Shown: positions 32,501 through 39,400 of the stretch, one piece after another
How the letters are laid out: each line of letters begins with the position of its first letter
Numbering within the stretch: the stretch's first letter is position 1
Assembly (NCBI GenBank): GCA_008828725.1
Contig: MEHQ01003200.1
Location: 103,095-167,094, forward strand
Direction of reading: 5' to 3'
From: Saccharina japonica
Lineage: Eukaryota > Sar > Phaeophyceae > Laminariales > Laminariaceae
DNA length: 64,000 bases
Program-made: the position numbers and the translations under genes
Notes under the pieces: model-generated
Seen by the model: only the letters and a program-made list of their open reading frames with translations
Told to the model about the DNA's origin: nothing
Databases searched by the model: none

Positions 32501-32958
32501 GTCGTAACGGCGGCTTAGGATTCATATGTTTGATCTGTACTGCACAGACCCTGTACAGCATGTTGTATCGGCGGGTTAGGATTCAAATGTTGGATCTGTA
32601 CTGTACAGGTCCTGCGCAGCATGTCGTAACGGCGGCTTAGGATTCATATGTTTGATCTATACTGCACAGATCCTGTACAGCATGTCGCAACGGCGGCTTG
32701 GGATCTAGATGCTCTAGATCGTGCGCAGCATGTCATAACGGCGGGTTAAGATCTAAATTATAAAGATCCTGCACAGCATGTCATAACGGCGGGTTAGGAT
32801 CTAGATGATCTAGATGATGATCTACCTGTCGCACGTGTACAGGTGTGGAGTACATGGCCGTGGTGCTGCAGTGCGTTGTCGGAACGTACACCTTGGGGAT
32901 CAAGTCGGAGTCGAAGCTGCACTTCGACAGCTGTGTCTATGTCGGCGAGGGGCAAGAG
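9043..32958 (+). CDS. Gene B: multi-exon protein with an MSS51 C-terminal-like domain
   Basis: Model: 9043-9142, 9915-9969, 11419-11449, 12152-12300 (or its duplicate 13513-13661), 21087-21294, 26228-26356, 27100-27158, 30086-30204, then probably 32843-32958. Every junction is phase-compatible (1/2, 2/1, 0, 2/1, 0, 0, 2/1, 1/2). The protein has a Lys/Glu-rich N terminus, then NNGWSEFLKQR, LSGPLSVVHLIYRL, LHIVLVGASAANEE, YWEEVGILLGGRQVHLYL and TYVVGLNPGFGAAS. The order W..(Y/F)L..R, PL(S/T), vhlvGA..E, WeEl..L, NPGFg is what I know of the C-terminal domain of MSS51 and MYND-type relatives. No CxxC MYND finger was found in the exons I can see. The domain is usually followed by a Trp-containing segment not recognised here, so the 3' end is uncertain. 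Introns reach 7.4 kb. Confidence 0.6.
9915..9969 (+). CDS. Gene B exon 2
   Basis: A pyrimidine-rich acceptor ending GGCGCAG precedes EAISMDKGAPAHYRPVA. The exon ends with two bases (GG) before donor GTGAGC. The joined reading ...VREALEAISMDKG is smooth across the junction. Confidence 0.55.
10075..10230 (+). mobile_element. LINE 3'-end fragment with C tail
   Basis: Degenerate copy of the 3' end of the retrotransposon at 25.3 kb: AATATATGGAAGAAACG, GGTGTCTCTATTA, GCTCCGTCTCGAATGG, AATGACTAAGGCAAG and then C14. A short ATGAGTACACCCCCCC tail of the related family lies immediately before it near 10014. Confidence 0.6.
10682..10775 (-). mobile_element. LINE 3'-end fragment, minus orientation
   Basis: A G17 run followed by CGTACTCATTTGTTGC..GACCATTGACCACGCATCC..GAGACGGAG, the reverse complement of the LINE tail. 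Confidence 0.6.
11419..11449 (+). CDS. Gene B exon 3 (very short)
   Basis: A strong T-rich tract and CCCGCAG acceptor precede one base plus ten codons (KKSERSVNVK). The donor GTTGGA is weak but gives phase 0, as exon 4 requires. The frame stays open beyond, so a longer exon is possible. The acceptor is better supported than the donor. Confidence 0.4.
11773..12427. repeat. 655-bp direct duplication containing exon 4, copy 1
   Basis: Starts CACGATGTTCAGTAGATC and recurs at 13134-13787 with only a few substitutions. It includes the GATCTGTATGATC-rich upstream sequence, the CTGTG tract, exon 4, its donor and the following T-rich stretch. The space between copies holds a poly-C-tailed element and about 165 bp of GATC-rich sequence. 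Confidence 0.9.
12152..12300 (+). CDS. Gene B exon 4, first copy
   Basis: The acceptor GTATCCCAG precedes 49 codons plus two bases. The peptide includes PPKLPPLPMLDLELT, a basic stretch, then WGHFLNNGWSEFLKQR, followed by donor GTAAAT. Length is 2 modulo 3. The final AG joins the G of exon 5 to make Arg. Confidence 0.6.
12428..12965 (+). mobile_element. Poly-C-tailed non-autonomous element (long form)
   Basis: This sequence recurs at about 39776-40640: GGGTTGGCGTCGGTTGGCAA, then AAAGCTGGCGGTCG, GAAGTGGCCACACC, GCCTCAGAGGCGG and so on. It ends with the shared tail GCTCCGTCCCGGCATTG..ATGGTCATATGACTA..ATGAGTAC followed by C14. It carries no convincing ORF. TCCAT at 12795-12799 is the empty site for the SINE found at 40153. 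Confidence 0.7.
13134..13787. repeat. 655-bp direct duplication containing exon 4, copy 2
   Basis: Second copy of 11773-12427, in the same orientation. High identity indicates a recent event or gene conversion. Confidence 0.9.
13513..13661 (+). CDS. Gene B exon 4, duplicate copy
   Basis: Near-identical copy of 12152-12300, with the same acceptor and donor, inside the 655-bp tandem duplication. Because the exon length is not a multiple of three, splicing both copies together shifts frame and meets a TGA within about 40 codons. Only one can be used per productive mRNA. Whether this copy is used, or is a silent duplicate, cannot be told from sequence. Confidence 0.5.
14574..14912 (+). mobile_element. 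tRNA-headed SINE, complete copy
   Basis: The head GTCGCCCCGGTGGTTTAACA has a box A-like sequence and GGGTTCGAGTCTCC is box B-like. Together they form a degenerate tRNA. The body continues through TCGACGAGAGTTGACG, CTCGCGATAAAAATGC and GATCTGAGTTACGAC, and ends AATGGGATGGGAGC with an A-rich tail (AAATA10+). Four other near-complete copies in the window lie on the minus strand. The poly-A tail and internal Pol III promoter boxes fit a SINE mobilised by a LINE. Confidence 0.7.
15363..15537. mobile_element. GGTCCCTCTATAGTGCCGG MITE, copy 1
   Basis: Ends GTGGTCCCTCTATAGTACCGG and CACTATAGATGGTCCA are imperfect inverted repeats. The interior has AATCGCTTGGTACAAATGG and GTGGCAGTGTGCG, as in the copies at 35138 and 62428. 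Confidence 0.6.
15676..15756. mobile_element. ACCACTCTGTCCC MITE, copy 1
   Basis: Inverted ends ACCACTCTGTCCCGG and GGACAGAGTGGT around an AT-rich centre. Four copies lie within 1.7 kb. Confidence 0.6.
15887..15983. mobile_element. 97-bp foldback element (TTAACCC family)
   Basis: Nearly perfect hairpin. TTAACCCTTATAGGACTGG on the left is mirrored by CAGTTCTAAAAGGGTTAA on the right, with GTTTTGGGGACAAA / TTTGTCCCCAAAAC as inner stem. TTAA at both ends could be the target site. Confidence 0.7.
16675..16792. mobile_element. ACCACTCTGTCCC MITE, copy 2
   Basis: Starts ACCACTCTGTCCCGC and ends GGGACAGGGCGGT. The interior has two start-like motifs (TATTGCCACTATGTCCC), suggesting a nested or partly duplicated end. 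Confidence 0.6.
17033..17113. mobile_element. ACCACTCTGTCCC MITE, copy 3
   Basis: Begins ACCACTATGTCCG, interior AAATATTTAATAAAAACAG, ends GGGACAGAGTGGT. Confidence 0.6.
17209..17323. mobile_element. ACCACTCTGTCCC MITE, copy 4
   Basis: Begins ACCACTCTGTCCCG and ends GGGACAGGGTGGT. A second internal CCACTCTGTCCC start repeats the doubled-end structure of copy 2. Confidence 0.6.
17500..17640 (+). repeat. AGC trinucleotide tract in the intron 4 region
   Basis: AGC repeats (about 15 units near 17553-17605) within an open frame that would read as poly-Ser. The following segment STVVVFAKHPSWALDVEKA looks somewhat protein-like, but no splice borders compatible with exons 4 and 5 were found, so it is not called an exon. 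Confidence 0.4.
19920..20058. repeat. 24-bp minisatellite (ATATCGAGAAATACACCGAG)
   Basis: About five units of roughly 24 bp, reading IEKYTEEY in one plus frame, with an open frame also on the minus strand. No coding signals surround it. Confidence 0.75.
20761..20810 (+). pseudogene. Truncated copy of the gene B exon 5 acceptor and exon start
   Basis: TACCGCAG followed by GGCGGGCACCGAGCGTTGCTGG closely matches the true exon 5 border (ACCGCAG, then GAGGGCACCGAGCGCTGCTGG). The similarity extends about 75 bp upstream through the GTGTGTGT and AATAAACGTGCTCT intron tail. After about 30 bp of exon the copy is lost, so it lacks a donor and would be a decoy acceptor. Confidence 0.6.
20822..20998. mobile_element. 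MITE between decoy and true exon 5 acceptors
   Basis: 177 bp with ends GGGTACCCCGACTTAAGAGAG and CTCTCTTAAGTCGGGGTACCC in inverted orientation. It is flanked by TATACATATACCGC and TGTATATGTATATAC, an AT-rich possible target. Confidence 0.65.
21087..21294 (+). CDS. Gene B exon 5
   Basis: T-rich tract and CGACCGCAG acceptor. One base plus 69 codons beginning FRGHRALLEVALKSTALK and ending LVGASAANEE before GTGATC. Contains LSGPLSVVHLIYRLS and the hydrophobic strand LHIVLVGAS expected of the MSS51-like fold. Phase 2 in, phase 0 out. Confidence 0.7.
21300..21830 (+). repeat. 530-bp G/A purine tract
   Basis: Almost pure GGGGA/GGGA/GGAGG on the plus strand, starting a few bases after the exon 5 donor. 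It gives artificially long open frames on both strands (Gly/Arg/Glu plus, Pro/Ser minus). It has strong potential for G-quadruplex or triplex formation. Confidence 0.9.
22421..23252. mobile_element. GGGCCCGTnTTAACGA element, long copy
   Basis: 832 bp with ends AGGGCCCGTATTAACGAG and CTTCGTTAATACGGGCCCTT. The subterminal sequence CTTTTCATTGGTCAACACAC follows. The interior is GC-richer and lacks a clear transposase, so it is probably a non-autonomous form with captured sequence. Confidence 0.6.
23254..23458. mobile_element. GGGCCCGTnTTAACGA MITE
   Basis: About 205 bp, AGGGCCCGTTTCAACGAAG to CGTTAAAACGGGCCCT, with the same subterminal CATTGGTCAACACACGCACC arm. Directly abuts the long copy. Confidence 0.7.
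23567..23783. mobile_element. GGGCCCGTnTTAACGA MITE
   Basis: About 217 bp, AGGGCCCAAATTAACGAG to CGTTAAAACGGGCCC. The right end touches the next copy with no spacer. Confidence 0.7.
23784..23994. mobile_element. GGGCCCGTnTTAACGA MITE
   Basis: About 211 bp. It shares a boundary with the previous copy (CCCTTAGGGCCCG), as if inserted at or duplicated from its terminus. Confidence 0.7.
24764..24860. mobile_element. 97-bp foldback element (TTAACCC family), second copy
   Basis: Same length and almost the same sequence as 15887-15983, beginning TTAACCCTTATAGGACTGG and ending TAAAAGGGTTAA. More diverged relatives (CTTAAGAACTGGTCCC..GTTCTGAATGGGTTAA) occur near 13910-14070, 15100-15190, 15990-16080, 18290-18560, 18910-19005, 27320-27420 and 27740-27835. 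Confidence 0.7.
25300..26112 (+). mobile_element. Non-LTR retrotransposon, 5'-truncated 3' part with poly-C tail
   Basis: The left junction lies in a C run. The translated 3' part has KLKLRFRVGDL, a Cys/His motif CPCGKAIESRIHIVGEC (C-x-C-x8-H-x4-C), NIWKQRNERPS and an end MTKASNK followed by TGA, GTACG and C13. A C-terminal zinc-knuckle-like motif is typical of LINE ORF2 proteins. Frameshifts near 25475 and 25862 break the frame. There is no reverse transcriptase core in this copy. Confidence 0.75.
25433..25873 (+). pseudogene. LINE ORF2 C-terminal fragment
   Basis: 146 codons open from 25433. The true element frame enters near 25475 and leaves at a frameshift near 25862. Comparison with the minus-strand copy at 60080-60628, whose frame continues through LNSSEKTIAILGDRWW, shows the break. 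It encodes the Arg/Glu-rich linker and the CPCG..H..C motif. Confidence 0.65.
26228..26356 (+). CDS. Gene B exon 6
   Basis: The acceptor AAATCTCAG precedes 43 codons: KILKETNYWEEVGILL, GGRQVHLYLTGLEMSG and ending KTDDRQ before GTGAGT. Both borders are phase 0. WEE..ILL..RQVHLYLTG matches the WxE-LP-strand pattern of the MSS51-like domain. Confidence 0.65.
26886..26960. repeat. CCTTG / CCCTG pentanucleotide repeat
   Basis: About fourteen CCTTG or CCCTG units in intron 6. Confidence 0.8.
27100..27158 (+). CDS. Gene B exon 7
   Basis: The acceptor CCCACCTCAG precedes 19 codons plus two bases (DLAMPVECWKGNAADFLLQ) and the donor GTGAGC. Its phase (0 in, 2 out) is exactly what links exon 6 to exon 8, where AG+T gives Ser. 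Short, so supported mainly by phase and splice sites. Confidence 0.55.
28847..28959. mobile_element. TAGTAAATA-family MITE, copy
   Basis: TACGGGGGAGCATAGTAAATA to TTTACTATGGTCCTCCGT, 113 bp. Confidence 0.65.
28975..29125 (+). mobile_element. Headless SINE fragment between two MITEs
   Basis: Contains GTCGACGAGGGAAGAAAG, CTCTCGCGATAAAAAATGC, a G18 run and GATCTGAGTTACTAC. It is flanked on both sides by copies of the TAGTAAATA MITE family. Confidence 0.5.
29140..29252. mobile_element. TAGTAAATA-family MITE, copy
   Basis: TACGGGACACCATAGTAAAT to TTTACTATGGCCCTCCGTA, 113 bp. With the copy at 28847 it brackets a SINE fragment in the same orientation. Confidence 0.65.
30086..30204 (+). CDS. Gene B exon 8
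   Basis: The acceptor TTCCTTTCCAG precedes one base plus 39 codons plus one base: GRLETFQTEETYVVGLNPGF, then GAASVQVAKNLHKDV, ending AAD before GTGAGC. LNPGFG is the most telling motif for the MSS51 C-terminal family. Confidence 0.65.
30505..30630. repeat. CCCGA pentanucleotide-type repeat
   Basis: GACCCGACCCGACC with interspersed CCGATCCAACC units, in the intron after exon 8. Confidence 0.8.
31700..31970. repeat. 15-bp minisatellite (GATGATCTATCTGTA)
   Basis: About seventeen units of GATGAT(A/C)TATCTGTA with single-base variants. The minus strand reads as a five-residue Ser/Thr/Asp repeat, which is not considered a gene. Confidence 0.85.
32260..32815. repeat. 63-bp satellite array
   Basis: About nine units containing GATCTGTACTGCACAGATCC, TGCACAGCAT and CATAACGGCAGG, period close to 63 bp and drifting in later units. 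The same GATCTGTA/CATAACGGC vocabulary occurs singly at 950-1040, 11520-12050, 13100-13410, 31500-31700, 35950-36030 and 22260-22380. The array ends about 30 bp before exon 9. Confidence 0.8.
32843..32958 (+). CDS. Exon 9, probably gene B
   Basis: The acceptor GTGTACAG precedes two bases plus 38 codons: VEYMAVVLQCVVGTYTLG, then KSESKLHFDSCVYVGEGQ. The donor is GTATTG. The incoming phase fits exon 8 and the outgoing phase is 0. The peptide alternates strands (YMAVVLQCVV.. LHFDSCVYV) and faintly recalls the end of ADP-ribosyltransferase folds, which would be odd for an MSS51-like protein. Membership in gene B is therefore inferred from phase alone. Confidence 0.5.
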
Positions 32959-33899
32959 GTATTGTGCTGTGTTGCTGTGTTGCTTTGTATTTGTTTTTTA
33001 ATCATTTTCTGTGGCTTGGGAGGCAGAGCTGCTGGCTGACATGTCTACCGCATGCGGGAACTGATAATCGCGACTACGTATGCGATATTTAAATCACGAC
33101 TTCGGGGGCGTTTACGACCCATTCCCGGGTTTTAGGCCTTGCGTTTCGCATTTTCCCGTTACAGTCGTCCTCTCTAGCACACCAACCAAATCCCACAGAC
33201 CAGCGTGCAACGACAGCTGAGCCCTGCAGCAACGTCTTTCTTGGTGAATAAACACTAAACTCTAAGTAATTAACACGTAAAGTCCCGCCGCTGTAATTAT
33301 TACAGCCCAAAAGACCGGCAACTAACAATAACCCTATCCCCAACCCTGACCCTATCTTCACCCCGAAACGCAAGGCCTGAAATCCGGGGATGGCTCGTAA
33401 ACATCCCCGTAGTCGTGATTTAAATCTCGCCTACGTAGTCGTGATTATCAGTTCCCACCGCATGCCCACATGTCTGCTCATGAACGGATCTCACTCCCTA
33501 CACTACTGTCTGGGCTCTACTGTACGCATTCATCCCCGGACTACTACCGACGATACCATACCATACCATTGTAAATTTTCCCGACGCCCTGCCGCGACGT
33601 GTGAACGTGTGAACCAAACTGTCATACTACGTAGTTGGTTTCAAATGGTGCCACCTCACGCTCATCCAGCAATAGTATACCATTTCTGCCCATGCGGTCG
33701 TGCTGTGCTGTGATTGCTGTGCTGGGTTGGGTCGTGTGGTGTTGTGTTGTGATGTGTTGTGTGTTTTTTGTGCTGTGGTGTGTTGTGTTTTTTGTGTATA
33801 TAGAGCTGTGCTGTGCTGGGCTTTTGTGTTGTGTTGTACTGTGTTGTGTTATGCCGTGCTGTGCTGGGTTGGGTTGGGTTTATCCTGTGCTATGCCGTG

Positions 33900-34505
33900 C
33901 GGTGCTGTACCACAAAACACCTTGCACGACATGAGTAAAGCACCTTGCATGGCATGAGTAAAACACCTTGCACGACATGAGTACACACACACCCCGTCCC
34001 GTCCCGGCATTGTGGAGGTGTGAGGGTTTAGTGCCATAAGACTGCGGCCATGCATGGCATCAGTATCCCCCCCCCCCCCGCGCAAATGAGTACGCCTTCC
34101 CCGTGACATGAGTACACCCCCCTCCCCCTTCTGGGACGCCTCGAGTAGTATCCCCCGCCTCCGCTTTGCGCTTGGTACAAGAAATGCCTGCCTGGTCGGT
34201 GAAAACCCGACGTGCTCCGTCCCGGCATTGTAGGGATGCGAGCGTCTATGGTCATACGACTACGGCCATGGATAACATGAGTACACCCCCACCCCGCCGC
34301 TGCCGCCGCCGCCCTGAGGTGCCTCACATTTTTTACCCCCCCCGTCCCGGCATTGTAGGGATGCGAAGGTCTATGGTCATACGACTACGGCCGTGCATGA
34401 CATGAGTACCCCCCCCCCCAGCTCCCCGCTCAGTCTCGAAAGGGATGCGTGGTTTATGGTCAAATGACTAAGGCAAGAAAAAAAAGAGTACCCCCCCCCC
34501 CCCCT
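33900..34505 (+). mobile_element. Head-to-tail cluster of poly-C-tailed elements
   Basis: At least four elements in one orientation. ATGAGTAC tails occur near 33935-33990, 34060-34125, 34280 and 34405, and a LINE-type tail (GACTAAGGCAAG..GAGTACC) ends near 34505. Each new copy (GTCCCGGCATTGTAGGGATG or CAGTCTCGAAAGGGATGCG) begins in or just after the C run of the previous one. Confidence 0.65.
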
Positions 34506-34679
34506 CCTCCACTACGGTCCGTTGCCTTTGGCATTTTTATCGCGAGAAAAAATTCATGCACTTCTTCTTCCCTCGTCACTCGTCGTCGAATTGTATGCAT
34601 ATACCCACGCCTAGATAAAGCGCTCTCAGCTAGCAATTAATTGGTTCCTTTTGCACTGTTTTCTACTTGTCATTATTAT

Positions 34680-35003
34680 TATTTATTTATTTTTTTGTCC
34701 ATCCCATTTATTATCTTCGCACTTCCGTCTTTCTCCCTCCCTAGTCGTAACTCAGATCCGGGGTCACAAAGTAGGCTCTTCTCCCTCCTCCCCCACTACG
34801 GTTCTTGCCTTGCATTTTTATCGCGAGAAGATTTCAGCACTTTCTTCCCTCGTCAACTCTCGTCGAATTTTGCTTACCCACGCTATAATATGCGCTCTCG
34901 ACAGGCGGTGTCATTTGAGAATAAAAACCTCCATGGGGAGAATTGAACCCCCGACATCTGGGCCTACAGGTTTCGTGGCCACCAGTTAGACCACCGGGGC
35001 GAC
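34680..35003 (-). mobile_element. tRNA-headed SINE, minus orientation
   Basis: Read on the minus strand: head GTCGCCCCGGTGGTCTAACT, box B GGGGTTCAATTCTCC, the same body as 14574-14912, and a T-rich plus-strand start corresponding to the poly-A tail. Confidence 0.7.
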
Positions 35004-35256
35004 TATAGTGTCGGTCGAGTAGTGCCGCCTGCCCGTTATAGTGTCTGTGAAATCGCGTGGCACAGATGCGATTAACCAGCGTTGTGGCAGTGTGCGGAGT
35101 AGTGCACTCCAGGTATTTACGGTTTCGAATACAGCAGTGGTGGTCCCTCTATAGTGCCGGTTGAGTAGTGCCGGCTGCCGGCTTTAGTGCATGTGAAATC
35201 GCGTGGCGCAGGTGACATTAACCAGTGTGGCAGTGTGCGGAGTACCGTAGTGAGGG

Positions 35257-35813
35257 TTGAATTCTCACAGGGGTGGGTGCGATTATTTTTCAGCGCTTGT
35301 TTTCTCTCGACAACGATAAAGGGTGCTAAATAATGTCGATTTTTATTTTTATTTTCGGAAGGCTCTCCACCAGATATTTCCGAAAACAGCTTGTTCGGTA
35401 TTGGCAACCTTCCCGTTCCGAAAACGCCCTGTTCGGTATTGGCAACCTTCCCGTTCCGAAAACAGCTTGTTCGGTATTGGCAACCTTCCCGTTCCGAAAA
35501 CATCGTGTTCGGTATGGGCAACCTTCCCGTTCCGAAAACAGTTTGTTTGGTATTGGCAACCTTCCCGTTCCGAAACCACATTCTTGTTCGGTATTGGCAA
35601 CCTTCCCGTTCCGAAAACAGCTTGTTCGGCATTGGCAACCTTCCCGTTCCGAAAACAGTTTGTTCGGTGTTGGCAACCTTCCCGTTCCGAAAACAGTTTG
35701 TTCGGTATTGGCAACATTCCCGTTCCGAAAACAGCTTGTTTGGTACTGGTAACCTTCCCCGTTCTGGAAAAAATCGAGCGCTGAAAAACGATCGCACCCC
35801 TGTTCGACCTCAA
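35257..35813. mobile_element. TIR element carrying a 38-bp minisatellite
   Basis: Left CAGGGGTGGGTGCGATTATT and TTTTTCAGCGCT match the inverted right sequence AGCGCTGAAAAACGATCGCACCCCTG. TTGA and TCAA stand at the outer edges. The whole interior is a tandem array plus a short AT-rich stretch. It is nested inside the MITE above. Confidence 0.6.
35393..35757. repeat. 38-bp tandem array, about ten units
   Basis: Unit TTCGGTATTGGCAACCTTCC + CGTTCCGAAAACAGCTTG, with single-base variants and one unit longer by a few bases. The period is not a multiple of three, yet frames on both strands stay open because stops are absent from the unit. The resulting repetitive ORFs are not taken as genes. Confidence 0.9.
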
Positions 35814-36029
35814 CGCTCTCTGCATTACGTAGTGCCGGCTGCCCGCTATAGTGCCGGTATTGTTGGCTGGCGCTTACCGGCGCTGTAGAGGGACCGTTAT
35901 TGTATCGCACGCATGGAACAGATCACTGATTCCCACAGTTCGTGATGTAGATATTTCAGGGAAGGTGGTCTGTATGATCTATACGATCTAGCTCAATGTT
36001 GCCGCCGGGTGGGAGCTGTACAATCTACA

Positions 36030-36330
36030 CGACCCCCGCTCCGTCTCGAAAGGGATACCTGGTCAAATGACTACTAAGGCAAGCGATAATTGAGTACGCC
36101 CCTCCCCCCGCCCCCCCTCCCCCCGCGCCCCCATCTCTCTCCCCCTTCCCCCCTCTTCCCCCCTTACCCCCCTTCCCCCCTTCCCCCTTCCCCCCCACTT
36201 CCCCCTCCCAACCACCTTCCCCCCCTTACCCCACACCTTACTTCCTCTATCCCAACACCCTTACCACCCCCAGCCCCTACACCAGCCCCCCCATCCTCAC
36301 CTCCTCGTCCCGCCTCCCTTACGCCGCCTT
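36030..36330 (+). repeat. LINE-type tail followed by a 200-bp C-rich tract
   Basis: CTCCGTCTCGAAAGGGATAC..GACTACTAAGGCAAGCGATAA..GAGTACG, then an extended C/CCCTT/CCCA tract to about 36330. The tract may be a degenerated, expanded poly-C tail. Confidence 0.55.
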
Positions 36331-36361
36331 GGTACGGGGGTATAAACATCTATCGATTGTC

Positions 36362-36485
36362 ATGACAGTCCCAAGGCTGGAAGAGTTGAAAAAGGTGTTT
36401 CGAACTGCTCGGGCTTCGATGGCGACAGTTCCCGTGCACCACACGGTACCGGATGGCGAATGGAGCCACAGGAAGCAGATGCTGG
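36362..36485 (+). CDS. Gene C exon 1 (start exon or internal exon)
   Basis: Open frame from ATG 36362, or from acceptor AG 36367-36368, to donor GTGAGA after one split base. 41 codons, amphipathic helix (PRLEELKKVFRTARASM) then VPVHHTVPDGEWSHRK. Confidence 0.5.
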
Positions 36486-39400
36486 GTGAGACTTGCAAGT
36501 CGGAAAATAGTACGTATAACATATATACCAGCATACCAGGTATATACGATCGATTACCCAGGCCAGGGTAATCCTTGTAACATTGGCACATCAATAGGGG
36601 TTGTATCGATCGGGACATAAGTACATGGATTTGGCTTTGTTCGTGATAGGGTGCTCATTTGTTGCTTGCCTTAGTCATTTGACCATTGACCACGCATCCC
36701 TTTCGAGACGGAGCAGGGTAGCGTGGGGGGGATAATTAATTAATTTTGTGAAAAGATGGAAAATAATATACAGCTGGGGAAAAAACAAACAAACGACAGC
36801 TTGAAAACATTCATGGCATGAGGTGCAACGACACCCTCTATTACTCCCGGGGGGGTAATTATCAGCACCTATGACGAAGAACATATTACGAATACCTGTG
36901 CATTTTTATACAGCAGTAATGTCAGGTATGTTTATTTCCGACTATAGACTATAATAGTAGTGGCAAAGTTACGTGCAAACCCATTTTTTATTTTTCACGG
37001 ATAAGACACACGCTCCCTGAATTCTACAGCCTCAGATTGTGTTCTCATCATATGGGATGTACAGTACATCCTACATGAGGACACATAAAACCCGTAAGTA
37101 CGCGCGATCGAAGTATCCCACGCAGCTAGCAAAGATGAGTTTCGACGAAATCTTCGATCTCACAGCTGTTGTTTTTTATTTTGTTTTGAATATATACCAC
37201 CCTTGGTCCAGATTTTTAAGGGCTATGTTTTTATTTGTGATCCCAAAAACGGTGCTTATATTCGGGAACGGAGTGAGTACAGGACGCCTTTGAAGATACA
37301 GGCTTAATTAACCCTTTGTATACGGCCAAACAAATTGAAATCACGAATCGAGATTAAATAGTAACAAATGACTACGATTGGCTGAGAGCCTGCTGCATAC
37401 CCCGAAGCTGTAGAATGACATGGTTGGTCTTTAGATTTACTAAACTTAGCATTCCTTTCAAAATGCAAAATGAAGTCATTACAATTCTTGTTAAAACATT
37501 ATGTATTGTTTTCTTATCATTAAAACTATAAATAATACCGCTAAAGCTAAATGGTACCTGGGCGCAAGGACCTGCCCTGAGTGCCTCTGTATACCTTATC
37601 CAAGGTAGATACAGGTCCCGTTTCTCGGGAAATGGGACATCTTACTGGTCTTTAGTGTACCTACGTTCGCAAAGGAGCATCCTTTTTAGGGGACACAGTT
37701 AATATATCCCATTCTTCGGCTGAGTATCCATAGGGTTAAGCAAAAGCCAGGCTGATGTTTTGGAGGAAAATAAGAAATTCGAGAGCCGTTATCTTGAAAT
37801 TAGTGTAGAAATCACCCTCTCTCGAATGAGAAATTCAGCCTACCGTAGGTAAGTTTTCCTGTTTCATATTAGATGTTCCGTGCTGTAGTCGTATTGTTTG
37901 GGGAGGACACAAGGGGGGAGGGGGTACTCATAGTCGTGCATGGCCGTAGTCGTATGGCCATATGTAGGCCCTCGCATCCCTACAATGCCGGGACGGAGAG
38001 CACGTCGGGTTTTCACCGACCAGGCGGACGTTGTTTGCTTGCACCAAGCGCGAAGCACCGTGAGGCGTTAGGCGAGTCGCATGAAGGGTGAGCCGCCTCC
38101 TGCTGCGTAAGAATCGCTGGTGAGGCGAATTTCGGCACCCTTGTGCGCTCTTTCTCGCATACGGATGCTATGAACATCGTCGAATTAAGGACGAATTGTT
38201 TCTCAAGCCTGCTAAAGATTGTGCAACGTTATAAAGGGGGCGGGTTGGGGTAGTTTTATATTTTCTTGGTTTGCGGACGACACATAGTACAGCCCTCGCT
38301 ATTTATAGGAACTCGCGTAGCAGGATGTTTTTTTGTAACTGTCGTCAACTTGTGCGCGTTCGTGGGCGGCGTAATGTCAAACGCTTCAGGCAACTCGAAA
38401 GGGAGCACTTTTTTTTTTTTTTTCGTCCATCCCATTTGTTATCTTCGCCCTTCTATTCTCTCTCCTTCCTAGTCGTAACTCAGATCCGGGGTCACAAAGT
38501 AGGCTCTTCTCCCTCCTCCCTCCCCCCCTACCGTTCTTTTCGTGCATTGTTTTTCGCGAGAAGATTTCAGCACTCTCTTCTCTCGTCAGCTCTCGTCGAA
38601 TTGTGCTTTTACCCACGCTATAACATGCGCTCTCGACAGTTGGTGTCATTCGAGAATACAAACATCCATATGCGGAGACTCGAACCCTCGACTTCCAACC
38701 TAACAGGCTTCGTGGTTACCTGTTAGACCACCGGGGCGACCGGGTCGTTTGGAATTCAGGGACGACACAAGTAGTACAGCTTTTGCTAGGAGCAGACTCG
38801 CGCAGCAGGGTATTTGTAACTGTCGTCAACTTGTGTGCGTTCGTCGGTCCCGGTCGGTCGGTAAGATCGGCCAATCGGTCGGTAAGATCAGTCAATTGGT
38901 CGGTAAGATTGGTCGATCGGTCGGTAAGGTCGGTAAGGTCGGTCGATCGGTCGGTCGCCTTAGCCATCTCGAGAAGGGTGTGAATTAGAAACTCTTGCGA
39001 ATATCTAGATGATATTTTTTTCGCTCGTAATTATGGTATATACAGTAGGAGACCGCGGTTTGACTCCTTGACTGACCGCCCCTGACCGTCCCCTACACTA
39101 AAACTAGTATATTAATGCCAAAATAGACCGGGTTTGACTCCTTGACTGATGACCGCCTGTGACCGTCCCCTACACTAAAACTAGTTTATTAAGGCCAAAA
39201 TAGGTCTGGTTTGACCCCTTGACTGACCGCCCGTGACTTCCCCCTACACTAAAACTAGTATATTAAGGCCAAAATAGGCCGGGTTTGTCTCCTTGACTGA
39301 CCGCTTGACTGACCGCCCCCTACACTAAAACTGGTATATTAAGGCCAAAATTGGCGTGGTTTTGACTCCTTGACTGACCGCCCCTGACCGTCCCATGCAC

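Larger units (their letters stand above)
35138..35895. mobile_element. GGTCCCTCTATAGTGCCGG MITE interrupted by another element
   Basis: The left part TGGTCCCTCTATAGTGCCGG..GTGTGCGGAG and the right part GTGCCGGCTGCCCGCTATAG..GCTGTAGAGGGACC belong to the same family. They are split by a TTGA..TCAA element at 35257-35813. A partial relative abuts on the left (35004-35110). Confidence 0.6.
32959..36361. other. Region between exon 9 and gene C: no exon recognised
   Basis: Contains CTGTGTTG-type low complexity (33710-33890), the C-tailed cluster, a SINE, nested MITEs and the 38-bp array. If exon 9 and the exon at 36369 belong to one gene, an exon with phase 0 in and 1 out is needed here, and I could not find one. 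Confidence 0.4.

Noticed and set aside
35393..35757. Regular 38-bp repeats as a possible CRISPR array
   Set aside because: No unique spacers between repeats, eukaryotic context and no cas genes. It is a plain tandem array.
35117..35910. Several 140-226-codon frames on both strands
   Set aside because: They are translations of the 38-bp array, open in all frames because the unit has no stops.
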